The translations under genes were made by a program, and so were the position numbers. From Beroe ovata (lineage: Eukaryota > Ctenophora > Nuda > Beroida > Beroidae), in NCBI GenBank assembly GCA_946803715.1, contig CAMPET010000319.1:29245-61810 (forward strand): a stretch of 32,566 nt of DNA. The letters are read 5' to 3'. The notes below the pieces were generated by a model that ran no database searches, had not been told where the DNA came from, and saw nothing but the letters and a program-made list of their open reading frames with translations. Shown here piece by piece: positions 1 to 9,399 of the stretch. Each line of letters starts with the position of its first letter. Position 1 is the first letter of the stretch.

Positions 1-190
1 GAGTGAGGAATTGTGCCGGCAAGAGGGAGTGAGGAATTGTACCGAGTTAAGGTAGAGTGAGGAATTGTACCGAGTTAAGGTAGAGTGAGGAATTGTACCG
101 AGTTAAGGTGGAGTGAGGAGTTGTACCGAGTTAAGGGGGAGTGAGGAGTGAGGAAGACGGAGGAGCGGGGATTTGTACCGGCAAGAGGGA
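1..190. repeat. 28-bp minisatellite
   Basis: About five tandem copies of a 28-bp unit beginning GAGTGAGGAATTGTACCGAG. Copies at 27-54, 55-82, 83-110 and 111-138 are nearly identical. The first (1-26) and last (139-190) are degenerate and end in CCGGCAAGAGG. It lies in an intron of, or downstream of, the NEDD4-like gene. No coding potential is seen from 1 to 461. Confidence 0.85.
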
Positions 191-461
191 GGAATGAGGG
201 ATGATGGGTCCGAATCGGGTTTAGGTATTGCAATATTGGTTAGGTATACTCGAATTAGCGGGTTTTTACAATACACGTGTCATTTAGATACTCACTCATA
301 TTTAGATACTCACGGGGTATTGTTGACTGGAAGCTGGAACAATTGAAACCTGAGCGGTATAATGGTAAAAGTATGGTTTCATGTGTTAGGTATGCAACTG
401 AATCAACTTTATGCAAAATATGCAGTATTTCACATCAAATTACACATGTCCCGTCATTAAC

Positions 462-929
462 CTGTACATGCCGAGAAAGTCATCCTGAGTGACCTTATTG
501 AAGTCATACACCTCGAAAAGGAGGTACTGAGGGGGTCCCGCCCCCGGGCTAACCCTAAACTTGAATATCTGATTCCACACGGGATTGAGGGTTTTCTTGA
601 TGTGTTGTGTGGTGGCGGGAATGCCCACCACGATATCCTGCCTGTCTGAGTCACCGGGACTTCCACTGCACAGCGATACTCTCACATACGGATCACTGTA
701 GAGAGGGGGTGTTAGACGGTCAATGATTCAAGTTGGGCCGATAAAGATTTCGCGTTTGCACCCGCTCGGAATAACTGAAATAGTGATTGTGAAAGGGTGA
801 TTTGATGTATAATCGAATAAATATTGATTCCGATGCCAACCTGAGTCCGAAGATGTCCTTCTTTAGAAGGTGAGTCGCATTGGCAACCTTGACATTGAGT
901 ATTCTGTGCGGTAACCCATCATCAAGCAT
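462..929 (-). CDS. NEDD4: NEDD4-family HECT E3 ubiquitin ligase, N-terminal C2 domain (5' end of gene only)
   Basis: Two coding exons are visible. Exon 1 has its ATG at 929-927 and ends at 841 (CTCAG|GTTGGC). Exon 2 spans 695-462 (ctacag|TGATCC to TACAG|GTTAAT). The join restores the motif SDPYVRV across the intron. The protein then reads as a C2 domain, with HRILNVKVANATHLLKKDIFG, HIKKTLNPVWNQ and LLFEVYDFNKVTQDDFLG. These closely resemble the C2 of animal NEDD4/NEDD4L: KKDI.GASDPYV, KKTLNPKWNE, LLFEVFDENRLTRDDFLG. In that family the Ca2+/phospholipid-binding C2 precedes WW repeats and a catalytic HECT domain; those exons lie beyond the left edge. The start Met is inferred, because the frame upstream cannot be joined in phase to the leader exon at 1102-1151. 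The family assignment is strong; the choice among NEDD4, ITCH and SMURF paralogs is less certain, with NEDD4 the best fit. Confidence 0.88.
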
Positions 930-1101
930 GCCATAAACATGCGATCTGCGGAGGAGTGAGGGAGTGATTGGGAGGAGAGGGGGTGAGAGAGAGGTGAGGG
1001 GATGAGGATTGAGGGGGTGAGGAAGTGGGAAAAGGAGTGGCAGTGAAGGGAGAGAGAGGGAGAGAGAAGGAGAAGAATGGGAACAGTTCATCAGTACTCA
1101 C

Positions 1102-1151
1102 TCCTGTGATTCTGTCATTGTGCTTGGTAGTGTCTACCTCACTTCCATTAC
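1102..1151 (-). other. Probable 5' leader exon of the NEDD4-like gene
   Basis: A 50-nt segment is bounded on the minus strand by a good acceptor (tgtccag|GTAATGG) and donor (ACAGGA|GTGAGT). The intron to the first C2 exon (946-1101) is strongly pyrimidine-rich on the minus strand (CTCCC/TCTC runs). The only open frame of this exon does not join in phase to the C2 exon, so I read it as untranslated leader. It could also be a chance pairing of splice-like sites. Confidence 0.4.
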
Positions 1152-1747
1152 CTGGACACAGAAGAAGGGGGTTCAAATGACGTTAAGAAATTGCAAACTT
1201 ATTCCCTGTGAACTTCAACGTTTCTGAACATTTGATCTCCGTACAATGTAATGGATCGTGACGCAAAGGGCAAGCTTTTACCAAAAATCATCAGAGAGCA
1301 TTCCGTTTAAATCATCCCTCTCTCTCTCTCTCTCTCAAATATCGTTGTATAACCCAAATATTGTCTCTGACGGTCACAACCAGACGCGTGAGAGAGAGAG
1401 CGAGAGAGTCAAACATGGCCTCATTTTCCCAAGAAAATGGTCTGACGTTATTCACAGTGGTATAGAAAAAGTACTTAATAAATAATAAGACAGAACTTAC
1501 TACTCGCAAATAATTCTCTGATCCATAGGACTGGGCATTCCTTAGTAAAATCTAATTGGAATCTAGGTCGGGAATATAATATTAATGCTTCACCAAAACC
1601 GTTAAAATGATTACAGTACATTTATTGATATATTGATTAAAAATGGGCCACGAATCAGAACTTTAATCAATACAAAGTACAAACACATCATGAAACATTA
1701 TATCGAGAGTCGAGACATTACTATACTACTGCACACACGCACGGTGA
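1152..1747. other. Intergenic region between the NEDD4-like gene and PDSS1
   Basis: No ORF looks real here. The stretch contains a (CT)n run at about 1316-1336 and a (GA)n run at about 1390-1408. These could pair as a stem of about 18 bp with a loop of about 55 nt. Upstream control of the NEDD4-like gene and the PDSS1 3' UTR must both lie here. Confidence 0.6.
1621..1626 (-). promoter_or_regulatory. Candidate polyadenylation signal of PDSS1
   Basis: TTTATT on the plus strand is AATAAA on the minus strand, 122 nt past the PDSS1 stop codon. The position is plausible for a short 3' UTR; no transcript evidence is available. Confidence 0.4.
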
Positions 1748-3267
1748 TCAGCTAGTTCTATTGAGGACTATATCACAGAGCGCCGCCAATCCCAGGTTGT
1801 AGTCCCCTGGGGGCAACAACTCTAGACTATCTCTAGCCAGGTTGCAATACCTGAGTGCCAGTTCCCTCGTTTTCTCCACCCCCTCACTCCTCGACACACA
1901 GTCCAGTGCCGTGTCCACGTCACCGGGCTTACTAAATCCACGGGTTATACTCTCGACAATGTGGGGGTGTTCCAAGGAGGCGTATAGCACGGGCGCGGTG
2001 GCGAGACCCAACTTAAGATCACTGCCACCTGCTGCTTTGCCCAGCTCCTGCGAGGTGGCCACGAAATCCAACATATCATCTACCAGCTGGAACGCTATTC
2101 CCAGGTTTTTACCGTAGTTGTAAGCAATGTGTTGCAGCTGAGGATTCGCACTGTTCAGCGCTACAGCCTGACACCCGTGAGCGATTAGGCTGGCAGTTTT
2201 GAGGTATGTCTTATCGAGATACGTAGAAAACATGTCGCCATCTCTCTTTAGTTGGAGTATCTCTCCCTTGATCAGATCTCTGATGACACTCGATAGGATC
2301 GTGATAGTCTCACTACACCCCAGATTAGCTAGTTTACTCGTCGCCCGAGCTATGATGAAGTCCCCCGACAAAATAGCCACCTTCTCGTTGAACAAGGCGT
2401 TAACGGTGGCGAGGGCACGTCGCGTGGCCGCACTGTCCAACACGTCGTCGTGCACGAGGCTTGCCACGTGTATTAGCTCCGTGATGAGGGCAATGTCACG
2501 TTGTTTGTGGTTGGTGGCTGCTCCGTCATTACAACACTCACCCATGAGCACAACGCAGGTAGGACGCAGGTACTTACCGCCTCCTGGAAATTACAGTGTC
2601 AGAGCTTCTTACATAAAGATAGATTTCCATGTGACGCAGTTCCTCTTACAAAGTTCAACAACAGTCCACTCATGAAATTCTCTTTGACGTTAGCGTAACG
2701 AATTTATAGGTACGATGCGTGCACAATGCACATGACACAACCATAACCACTGAAATTTCGAACCATCGATCGATCTCAGATGATCATACGTATCATAACA
2801 ACTTGCACTCGTACCGGAAAAGAGGTGGGTTGCAGCGGATGTGAGACTCTGATTTCCCGAAACTAGGCATCGAATAAGATCCTCCACAATACCGTCAGTG
2901 TTGGCTGCTTCTCTCAGATCGCCCATCTTGATTTCCCTGTGTGGGACCTGCGGGATTGCTGTGCTAGAGCAACATGACCTGATTATTTGATTTATCGGTC
3001 ATACCCCCTTCCTCCCCTTCCCTTCCTCCTCAGTCTTTCATCCCCTTCCCTGATCCCTTGCCACTCCCTCATCAACAACCTCCACCCTCTTATGAGGAGT
3101 CCCTCCTTTACAACTCCCCCTACCTTATCAATAGGGGCCTGAACAGTAGTACCATGACTTCTGGAACAGTATCGGAGGGCAGGACATCTGGAAATAGGGA
3201 CTCGATACGGTCTACTGCAGCTGCTACTGTCGGCAACTACCCTGTATACAGTCCTTCTCCAACTCAT
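1748..3267 (-). CDS. PDSS1: Decaprenyl (all-trans polyprenyl) diphosphate synthase subunit 1
   Basis: This enzyme builds the ubiquinone side chain in mitochondria by adding isopentenyl diphosphate to an allylic diphosphate. Three exons join in frame: 3267-3124 (donor GATAAG|GTAGGG), 2947-2815 (cgcag|GTCCC to TTCCG|GTACGA) and 2583-1748 (ttccag|GAGGCG to TGA). They total 1113 nt, giving 370 aa; human PDSS1 has 415. Exon 1 encodes an Arg/Ser/Cys-rich stretch with few acidic residues, starting MSWRRTVYRVV, as expected of a mitochondrial presequence. Catalytic motifs are intact: GGKYLRP at 94-100, first Asp-rich motif DDVLD with RR at 138-148, KTASLIA at 221-227, and second Asp-rich motif FQLVDDMLDF at 257-266, followed by DLKLGLAT. 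The C-terminus (CDIVLNRTS) matches the human ending in kind. In animals the active enzyme pairs with PDSS2, which is not seen here. Identity is near certain; exon 1 is inferred from phase and composition. Confidence 0.93.
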
Positions 3268-3608
3268 GATGTATACATGGTATACTGTCCAGCTACGTCA
3301 CTGATGTTAAAAACATATAATGGAGTAATGGCTTGTGTAAGTAAATCATACAATAGGTATTCAAACTTTCCGAAAGTACTTTCGATTTTCTATGGTCAGA
3401 AGTTCATTACTGACTTAATAAGATCACGAATGAAATAGTTGTCGTCATGTAATCACATCCAGCAAAATTATCAAGCAATCAAAATTGAATCAAGCAACTA
3501 TACAATTCTCAAATCAATTCCATATCCGTAACTCAAATTGAAAAAGAAAATCTGTACAAAACTGCGTATCTTTGCACTGCCGTATACTTCTCTTCTAACA
3601 CAAATGTA
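3268..3608. other. Intergenic region between PDSS1 and EXOC8
   Basis: These 341 bp hold the PDSS1 upstream region and the EXOC8 3' flank. No exon, repeat or clear AATAAA on the minus strand was found. Confidence 0.5.
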
Positions 3609-5666
3609 CTATAACATGTCAGTCGTGTCAAGAATCCGCCTAATTTGAGGGACCGGTTGCTGGGTAACGTGTGTCTCCAAGAATGTGATTACAGCGGGAA
3701 TGAACTCCTTTGTCATGAATGTGGTACTGGCACTCACGACACTCTGGATACTTTCATCGGGAGGTGCTATCTGCAGCTGGAACGCCTGGAACTGCAAACA
3801 ACTGGTTATGGAGTCTATGAGTTGTTTCTTCACCCGCACATTGTACATTTTCTTAGCATCCTGGAGGTAGGAGTGGAAAGATCTGACAAAACTGATGACA
3901 CTGTGACACAGCGTGACACTGATCTTGTCATCACCGCATGACACAATGTACTTGGATAAGTCCACATTGTATGTACTGAGTAGTTCCTCTAGTTTCCTAG
4001 CGTCTCCCGACTGTTCTGTGAACTGAACTTTCTTCCAGTGTTCCTCCTTTGCTCTCACCTGGCTAGCCTCCATGATCTGAATATGGTTCCTCTTCAGAGT
4101 GTCCGCTATACCAGGTTGAAGCAGTCGGTGTAATAGAAACGTGATGTCAAGTCCATTCACGCTCAACTGCTCTGCTTGTTTGAGAGCGATGGACACACAT
4201 TCACCAGCCACTCCGTGACCAACAACACTTCCCTGTGGGAATACCTGCCGGGAAAACATCTCCGCAAACCAATCCAGTTCTGTCTCGACCCAGGCAACGT
4301 ATGATGGCATGCAACCTGTTTCTGTCACACTGAACACTGCCTTGAATTCTGTTCCAACAGCAGCGACTGTGCTGAAAAACGTTTGACTGAGTTTCGTGAT
4401 GTACAGTGTCATGGTGCCCTCCATCTTTATACGTCTGATACTCATCTTCAGACTCGTTGATTTATTGCGGAGGAACAAAGCCGTTGCTTGGGTAACCTTC
4501 TCAAGGAGAAGCAATTGTTTGACAGGTTTCTTACTGGCTTTCCCATGAGCATACATCCCCGAACCTGTATTCACTTCCATCAACATTTCAGTTAGTTGCC
4601 GGAGTCTGCTATCAATCCTAGCTTTGATCTCTGGACCATGGCTCGTATGATCCAACTTAGCTATGTCCTGCTTCGCATCCCGCAGTTTCCTAACAGCATT
4701 CTCGAAATCTCGTTGTGCAATACATACATCCAGCTGCTCGGGGAGCTCTAGGAGAGCTTCAGCCCGGAATTTAGCCCTCCTCTGGTTCTCCTCCCAAGTT
4801 CCCTCCATGACGTCATCACGAGATTCAGTTATCTCAAGGTCAGGACGTTCCCCGATAGCTTCCTTCAGATCCTGCTGAGCTCTCTTGATCAGGGTCACCC
4901 ACTCCATTTTCTTCTGTTCAGAATCGGCACGGTAAACAAAGGTGTTTGCAGGATACTGCGTTATTTTGAAGCAGCACAGCGAGCCCTGAATGTCCATAAC
5001 AGTTACGTTCTTCAATTCGAGCAAATCTATCATCTTGTATGCCTCGGACATCCATGCACTTTTTGTAGGAGCAGCACTCATTAAGCAATCGTTCATTAGG
5101 AACAGCTGAATCTGTCTCTCATCCTCCCCCTCCTCAATAACATGACCATGGTGAACCATCTTACGTCCTGGTATATCGTGCAGAACTGATGCACCTTGAA
5201 CCAGCTCAACTATCTTAGCAATGCTCATGTCTTCAGTTATGGTCAAATCAATAACCTCCCCCTTATCTGCCGATATGCTGTCATCGGTCAGTGAAGATAT
5301 AAGTGCCTTCTGCTCAGTGAGCAAGTGTCCGAGCTTGTACATTTCTGCTTCGAGATACGTGATCTCTTTGCTAGTCTGGATGAACTGTCCATAGTTTTTG
5401 TAAACATTCTTCTTCAGATCTGTAGCATTCGTTTGTTTGATTCCCTCAACCACCTTTTTAACGCTGTACAAATCTTGAGCGTTGTCGAGGTTCTTGCACA
5501 GCTGTTGGACGACTGAAGTAAAGAGAATAAAGTTAATAAATGGGAAATGAAAGATGAGAAGATGAAGGGATGCAGAGTATTGGCTTTGTATGATCTACTC
5601 ACACTCTTTCGGTTTGAAGTTTGCATCTTTCAATTTATTTTCATAGTGTTCCCAGTGCTGAGACAT
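3609..5666 (-). CDS. EXOC8: Exocyst complex component 8 (Exo84)
   Basis: Exo84 is one of eight exocyst subunits that tether secretory vesicles to the plasma membrane; in animals it also binds RalA. Two exons join in frame: 5666-5603 (ATG, ends AAAGAGT|GTGAGT) and 5512-3609 (cttcag|TCGTCC to TAG). The CDS is 1968 nt, 655 aa; human EXOC8 has 725. Near residues 55-90 the N-terminal coil carries LKKNVYKNYGQFIQTSKEI and YLEAEMYKLGHLLTEQ, almost identical to the vertebrate hallmark (KRNVYQNYRQFIE, YLESEMYQLSHLLTEQ). A PH-type region follows at about 125-235, with FLMNDCLM and the closing helix EQKKMEWVTLIKRAQ. The Exo84 C-terminal helical region contains LDVCIAQRDFENAV, RQLTEML, ALFLRNKS and LDITFLLHRLL. 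The protein lacks the Gly/Ala-rich insert of the human one, which accounts for its shorter length. Identity is secure. Confidence 0.95.
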
Positions 5667-6135
5667 GGTGTGATAGTGCTGAGAGTGTCATTCACTCCAT
5701 CTCTTTTGGAAAGAAAGGTTATATTCGAAAACACGTGTAGGAACACTCGTAGGAACTATCATTATATAGGTTAGCAAGTAAGCAAACAAGCAAATAGACA
5801 TAGAATCACAACAGGAAATACCTATCACACAAGGAAGGGTGTAAAATATAATGCACGATACGGTACGAAGTCAAATGATTTACTTTTGATACAAACATAT
5901 TTACAATGAATGAAAAATGATAAACTGAATAAAAATCAAATTAAACTTTTCTTCTGAAATCATGCAATAATAACTTATTCAACTTATTATCAAAACAGGT
6001 GATTTGCTTAAAATCATAACTAGTAGGTACTTTAAAGCTATAATACAATGATTACGTATCTGTTTATTTACATAATATTTACATTACCATTGGAGTAGAT
6101 TCGGATCGAACAATCAATAATTCCCAAAGTTTCTT
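5667..6135. other. Intergenic region between EXOC8 and FAM221A
   Basis: AT-rich, 469 bp. It contains the EXOC8 upstream region and the FAM221A 3' flank. No further gene is visible. Confidence 0.5.
6063..6068 (-). promoter_or_regulatory. Candidate polyadenylation signal of FAM221A
   Basis: TTTATT on the plus strand reads AATAAA on the minus strand, 68 nt past the FAM221A stop codon. Confidence 0.45.
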
Positions 6136-6810
6136 TCAAAGGTTTCGTTTCTGTGGGTTCTTTCTCTTTGTATCACTGAGTTGTTGAGACGGACCGGGAA
6201 GTGCAGCTAAATCAGACTGAAACACTGAGTCCCCCAGTGCCCCACTAGGATCGAGTCTCATGTAGCCGGGAGCCAGGGAGCTGAAGCCAGTGAGACCACC
6301 CATAGCAGCATACGGGACATCCTTGCCAACAGGTTTCCCAGATGCCATCCGTTCCTCTTTTGTTTCCAGACAGGTAGCATGTCTGTGAGCCGGTTGTCCA
6401 CAGGGGCATGTGAATGTCAGGTGCATTGACTTGCAACCACACTTTATACACGCCTTCTTTAGATCGTGATCAGTTGAATAGTGTTTACATTTGCACCTAG
6501 TTGGCTGTGATCCATTTCTTGGGGCATATTCATATCTCTTGCACCGACAACTTTGACAGGAGGTATTTTTCTCTGGGTTGTCAGTGTTGTGCTGTCTATA
6601 CCTGTGCTGGCAGTGACACAAACTTTCCGGTCCAATCAATTCGCAATCAATTCCACCCTCAACTCTCCAACTTACAAAAAGCCGGTTCTTTATTCGTTCG
6701 GGTATCACATTCTTCTTGAAGGATTCATACTCTTCAGGAGTTAGGAGCTTATCCCCCACTTCATCGCCAACAACTTTGTGATACTCCCAGTAAGCGTTGA
6801 CATGCTCCAT
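6136..6810 (-). CDS. FAM221A: FAM221A-like cysteine-rich protein
   Basis: A single uninterrupted reading frame of 224 aa. It matches the vertebrate FAM221A layout throughout: an N-terminal EYHKVVGDE..GDKLLTPEEY, RLFVSWR near 42-50, IGPESLCHCQHRY, then clustered Cys/His pairs (SCQSCRCKRY, RCKCKHYSTDH, CIKCGCK, TCPCGQPAHRH), and a C-terminal block with PYAAMGGLTGFSSL and GYMRLD. That last block is nearly identical to the human protein. The Cys pattern suggests metal binding, but the molecular function of the family is not known to me. Unlike the multi-exon genes nearby, the coding sequence has no intron. A splice-acceptor-like gaacag ends 3 nt before the ATG. Only 143 bp separate this start codon from the stop codon of the gene upstream. 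Confidence 0.93.
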   Translation of the reverse strand: MEHVNAYWEYHKVVGDEVGDKLLTPEEYESFKKNVIPERIKNRLFVSWRVEGGIDCELIGPESLCHCQHRYRQHNTDNPEKNTSCQSCRCKRYEYAPRNGSQPTRCKCKHYSTDHDLKKACIKCGCKSMHLTFTCPCGQPAHRHATCLETKEERMASGKPVGKDVPYAAMGGLTGFSSLAPGYMRLDPSGALGDSVFQSDLAALPGPSQQLSDTKRKNPQKRNL

Positions 6811-6953
6811 TCACTGTTCAGGAGAATATGATTCAGATGTACAAAATATTTAAAAGCAAGAGCATCGATACAAGTAACTAGTGGCTCACATGAAACTGTC
6901 TACTATCAAAAAACAATACGTACAAAATGATAAATTATCCGGCAATATTAAAT

Positions 6954-9017
6954 TCAATAGCAATCCATGACAATCGATGGATCTGGGGTAGATTGAAGAA
7001 TACTGAGGACAGTCTTGACATCTTGATATGGAGACGACAAAAGTTCACTGAAAGTTCTATGACCCTTCAATACTGAGTTCAAATCTCTTATACTTACACG
7101 CAGAAAGGGACTGTTACAGTCATCTATCACCGAAAACAAGGTAGAGTCAAGGTAATCTAGAAGCTGAGCTCTTACATCTTCGGAATCGAGTTTCGTGATG
7201 ATGAGCGATACTAAGTCGATAGAGGCTTTCAGCCGTTCTACATCACATCTGTGGGAAACAATGAGCTTGAAAAGGCCAAGCACAATACATTCTCCAATGG
7301 GCATTGTATCTTCAGCTAAAGCTCTGTCTTTATATTTTCTCACTAAAGAAACGTCAAGACAATCGCTATTTTTACAGACGTCATTGATCACATCATCAAC
7401 ATCCAGATGAGCAATATTCTGATAACCAGTAGATTCAAGGGGATCTTCATCAACCCTAACTTTTCTAAGCGACTCTATGTTTTCACTTATCAATGTAAGG
7501 ATATGTCCATGATGGACCTTCAAAAATTTGAGCAAAGATATTGCTACCATGGAATCATCGAATTCAACTGATTTGATGAGACTATTCAGAAGCTTTTCAT
7601 GACTCAGATCATCTGACTCCAATGACTCGTAGCTCAAACCAGTCAAAACACTCAGACATGATGATTTGATATAGCAATCTTCAGAATCAAGCGTTAACTC
7701 AATGATAGTCCTGATAATTCGAGAGTCGAGTCGATCTTCCCTGAAACTTTTAAGCATTTGCAGGACCATATCCTGCACTCTTGATTCGCCGAACATCAAC
7801 TTTGAGAAGAGGATGTTTAGAAGTTCTGGGTGGAGGGAAAGTGATTGATATTCATCCAAGGTGACTAACTTGCACAGAGTCGGCGATGCAATCGACAATG
7901 TGTCTGGAGAGCACTGAGAAATGAATGTGAAGAAACTTGACGTGAAGCAAGCTAAATCAACTAAATCACATTTCACATGATGATGACAAACGTTCGACTC
8001 GTTGACAATAGCAATAAAAATACCCATTTCCATGCAGCTCAGAATAAGAGAATGTGCAGATCTTTGCTGATGAAGGTTGGAGCAATCGTCATACAAGAAA
8101 TCTAGAGCTTCCTGTAGCAAGGAATGACTCACAAACAAACCGCGCAGAATTTCCTTCATCTCCTGTTCTTGTCTGTCCTTTATGTCCTCTAACAATGCTG
8201 AGATTATTGCGAAATTTTTATGGGCAGATAAGATCTGATAGAGTTTTAACACCAAATCAGAATTCTTGATTCTCAAATGCAACATGAGATTTCTGAAGAA
8301 AGATTTCCAGTAGTTATTAGACCCATTGAAATTTATCTTGAGCTCAGAGACGGTTGCTCCTTCTGAAAGCTGGTGGAAGGCCTTATATGCTCTGATTGCA
8401 CACAATGGCATCACTTCCTTCTCAAGAAATGAGGAAGAAATCCGACATTGCTTGAATAAACTAACTGCTACATCTTGTTGACCATTCTGGAACATGTATG
8501 ACAAAACTTCAAAAGTTAGTTCTTGGTCATTGATTGTATCAAATATAAGAAGTGGAGAAGATGAGATGAAATGGCATAGTTCTGGTATAACCTTTATGAC
8601 TCCCTTTCTTACGGAGATACTACGTGACTGTGAACAAGAACTAACAGCATTTAAGATTAGCTCTGCATTATTTTGAATCACCTCACTGAATTGGGGAGAG
8701 TCTTTTGCTGCAGCACAAATATTCAAAACATCTAGGGGACATTCTTTGATATGGTTGAAAATCCTAGACACCGCCGCATTGAGCTCTTCTGAATTAACAT
8801 TTTCCTCGACCAAAATCTTCATTAGCCGCAATTTCAACTGAACATTGTGTTCTGGGCTATTGATGAAACTGTAGAGCAATCTCGAGTCAAGATCAGCAGA
8901 GGAGACAGCCAACTTGACCGCATCTAGAAGTGTGTCGCAGACCCAGGGCTCTAGCTCCCGTTCAATAGTCACAAGTAAACCCAGAATTTCATTCAAAATC
9001 TCTACCATCCTATGCAT
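6954..9017 (-). CDS. Unrecognised 687-aa all-helical (HEAT/ARM-like) protein
   Basis: A single 687-codon reading frame with no intron, starting MHRMVEILNEILG. The sequence is Leu/Ser/Asp-rich and consists almost wholly of predicted amphipathic helices of 12-20 residues with short turns, for example LRLMKILVEENVNSEEL, DMVLQMLKSFREDRLD and LLSSPYQDVKTVLSILQ. This is the look of a HEAT or ARM repeat solenoid. I see no signal peptide, membrane segment or catalytic motif. It ends in MDCY, directly before TGA. A distant relative of the HEAT-repeat Integrator/ATM-associated protein BRAT1 is possible on architecture, length class and the Cys near the C-terminus, but this is a guess from memory, not an alignment. 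It sits between FAM221A (143 bp downstream) and a 314-aa unknown (382 bp upstream), all on the same strand. The ORF is certain; the function is unknown. Confidence 0.85.
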   Translation of the reverse strand: MHRMVEILNEILGLLVTIERELEPWVCDTLLDAVKLAVSSADLDSRLLYSFINSPEHNVQLKLRLMKILVEENVNSEELNAAVSRIFNHIKECPLDVLNICAAAKDSPQFSEVIQNNAELILNAVSSCSQSRSISVRKGVIKVIPELCHFISSSPLLIFDTINDQELTFEVLSYMFQNGQQDVAVSLFKQCRISSSFLEKEVMPLCAIRAYKAFHQLSEGATVSELKINFNGSNNYWKSFFRNLMLHLRIKNSDLVLKLYQILSAHKNFAIISALLEDIKDRQEQEMKEILRGLFVSHSLLQEALDFLYDDCSNLHQQRSAHSLILSCMEMGIFIAIVNESNVCHHHVKCDLVDLACFTSSFFTFISQCSPDTLSIASPTLCKLVTLDEYQSLSLHPELLNILFSKLMFGESRVQDMVLQMLKSFREDRLDSRIIRTIIELTLDSEDCYIKSSCLSVLTGLSYESLESDDLSHEKLLNSLIKSVEFDDSMVAISLLKFLKVHHGHILTLISENIESLRKVRVDEDPLESTGYQNIAHLDVDDVINDVCKNSDCLDVSLVRKYKDRALAEDTMPIGECIVLGLFKLIVSHRCDVERLKASIDLVSLIITKLDSEDVRAQLLDYLDSTLFSVIDDCNSPFLRVSIRDLNSVLKGHRTFSELLSSPYQDVKTVLSILQSTPDPSIVMDCY

Positions 9018-9399
9018 TCACGAGATTGAATAATTAACCTTGATGTGAAGCCATAATATTATTCACAACTCATAAATTCACAATTCAGTAAACTTTGAAC
9101 AGCTCTATTAGGAGGCTTATCTAGGAGGCTTATTATAAGTTATTAATGCTACTACCAAAGAAGGTACCGTTCACAACTCCGAGATACTGGAGAGAAATTC
9201 AATAATTTCACGTATTTTTGATCGAAGAATTGCGAAATAATTTCAGAAAAGCACTCATTAATAAATCAAAATACTGTCTTAAATTAATCAAAATTAAAGA
9301 AGTCGGAAATCTTAAACTCACTCACTCTAAGCAAAATACTGATCAATGATTGGCATCACCACCTGAATATCTTTCACACAGAACTGAATCCAGATGCAG
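9018..9399. other. Intergenic region
   Basis: AT-rich, 382 bp. It contains a 13-bp direct repeat (TAGGAGGCTTAT at 9109-9120 and again at 9122-9133). No exon was found. Confidence 0.5.

Noticed and set aside
2199-2675. 158-codon plus-strand frame
   Set aside because: Lies opposite the conserved PDSS1 catalytic exon, which fully explains the sequence.
2924-2926. Internal Met as the PDSS1 start
   Set aside because: An upstream phase-matched exon with an ATG and presequence-like composition is a better explanation and supplies the expected mitochondrial targeting.
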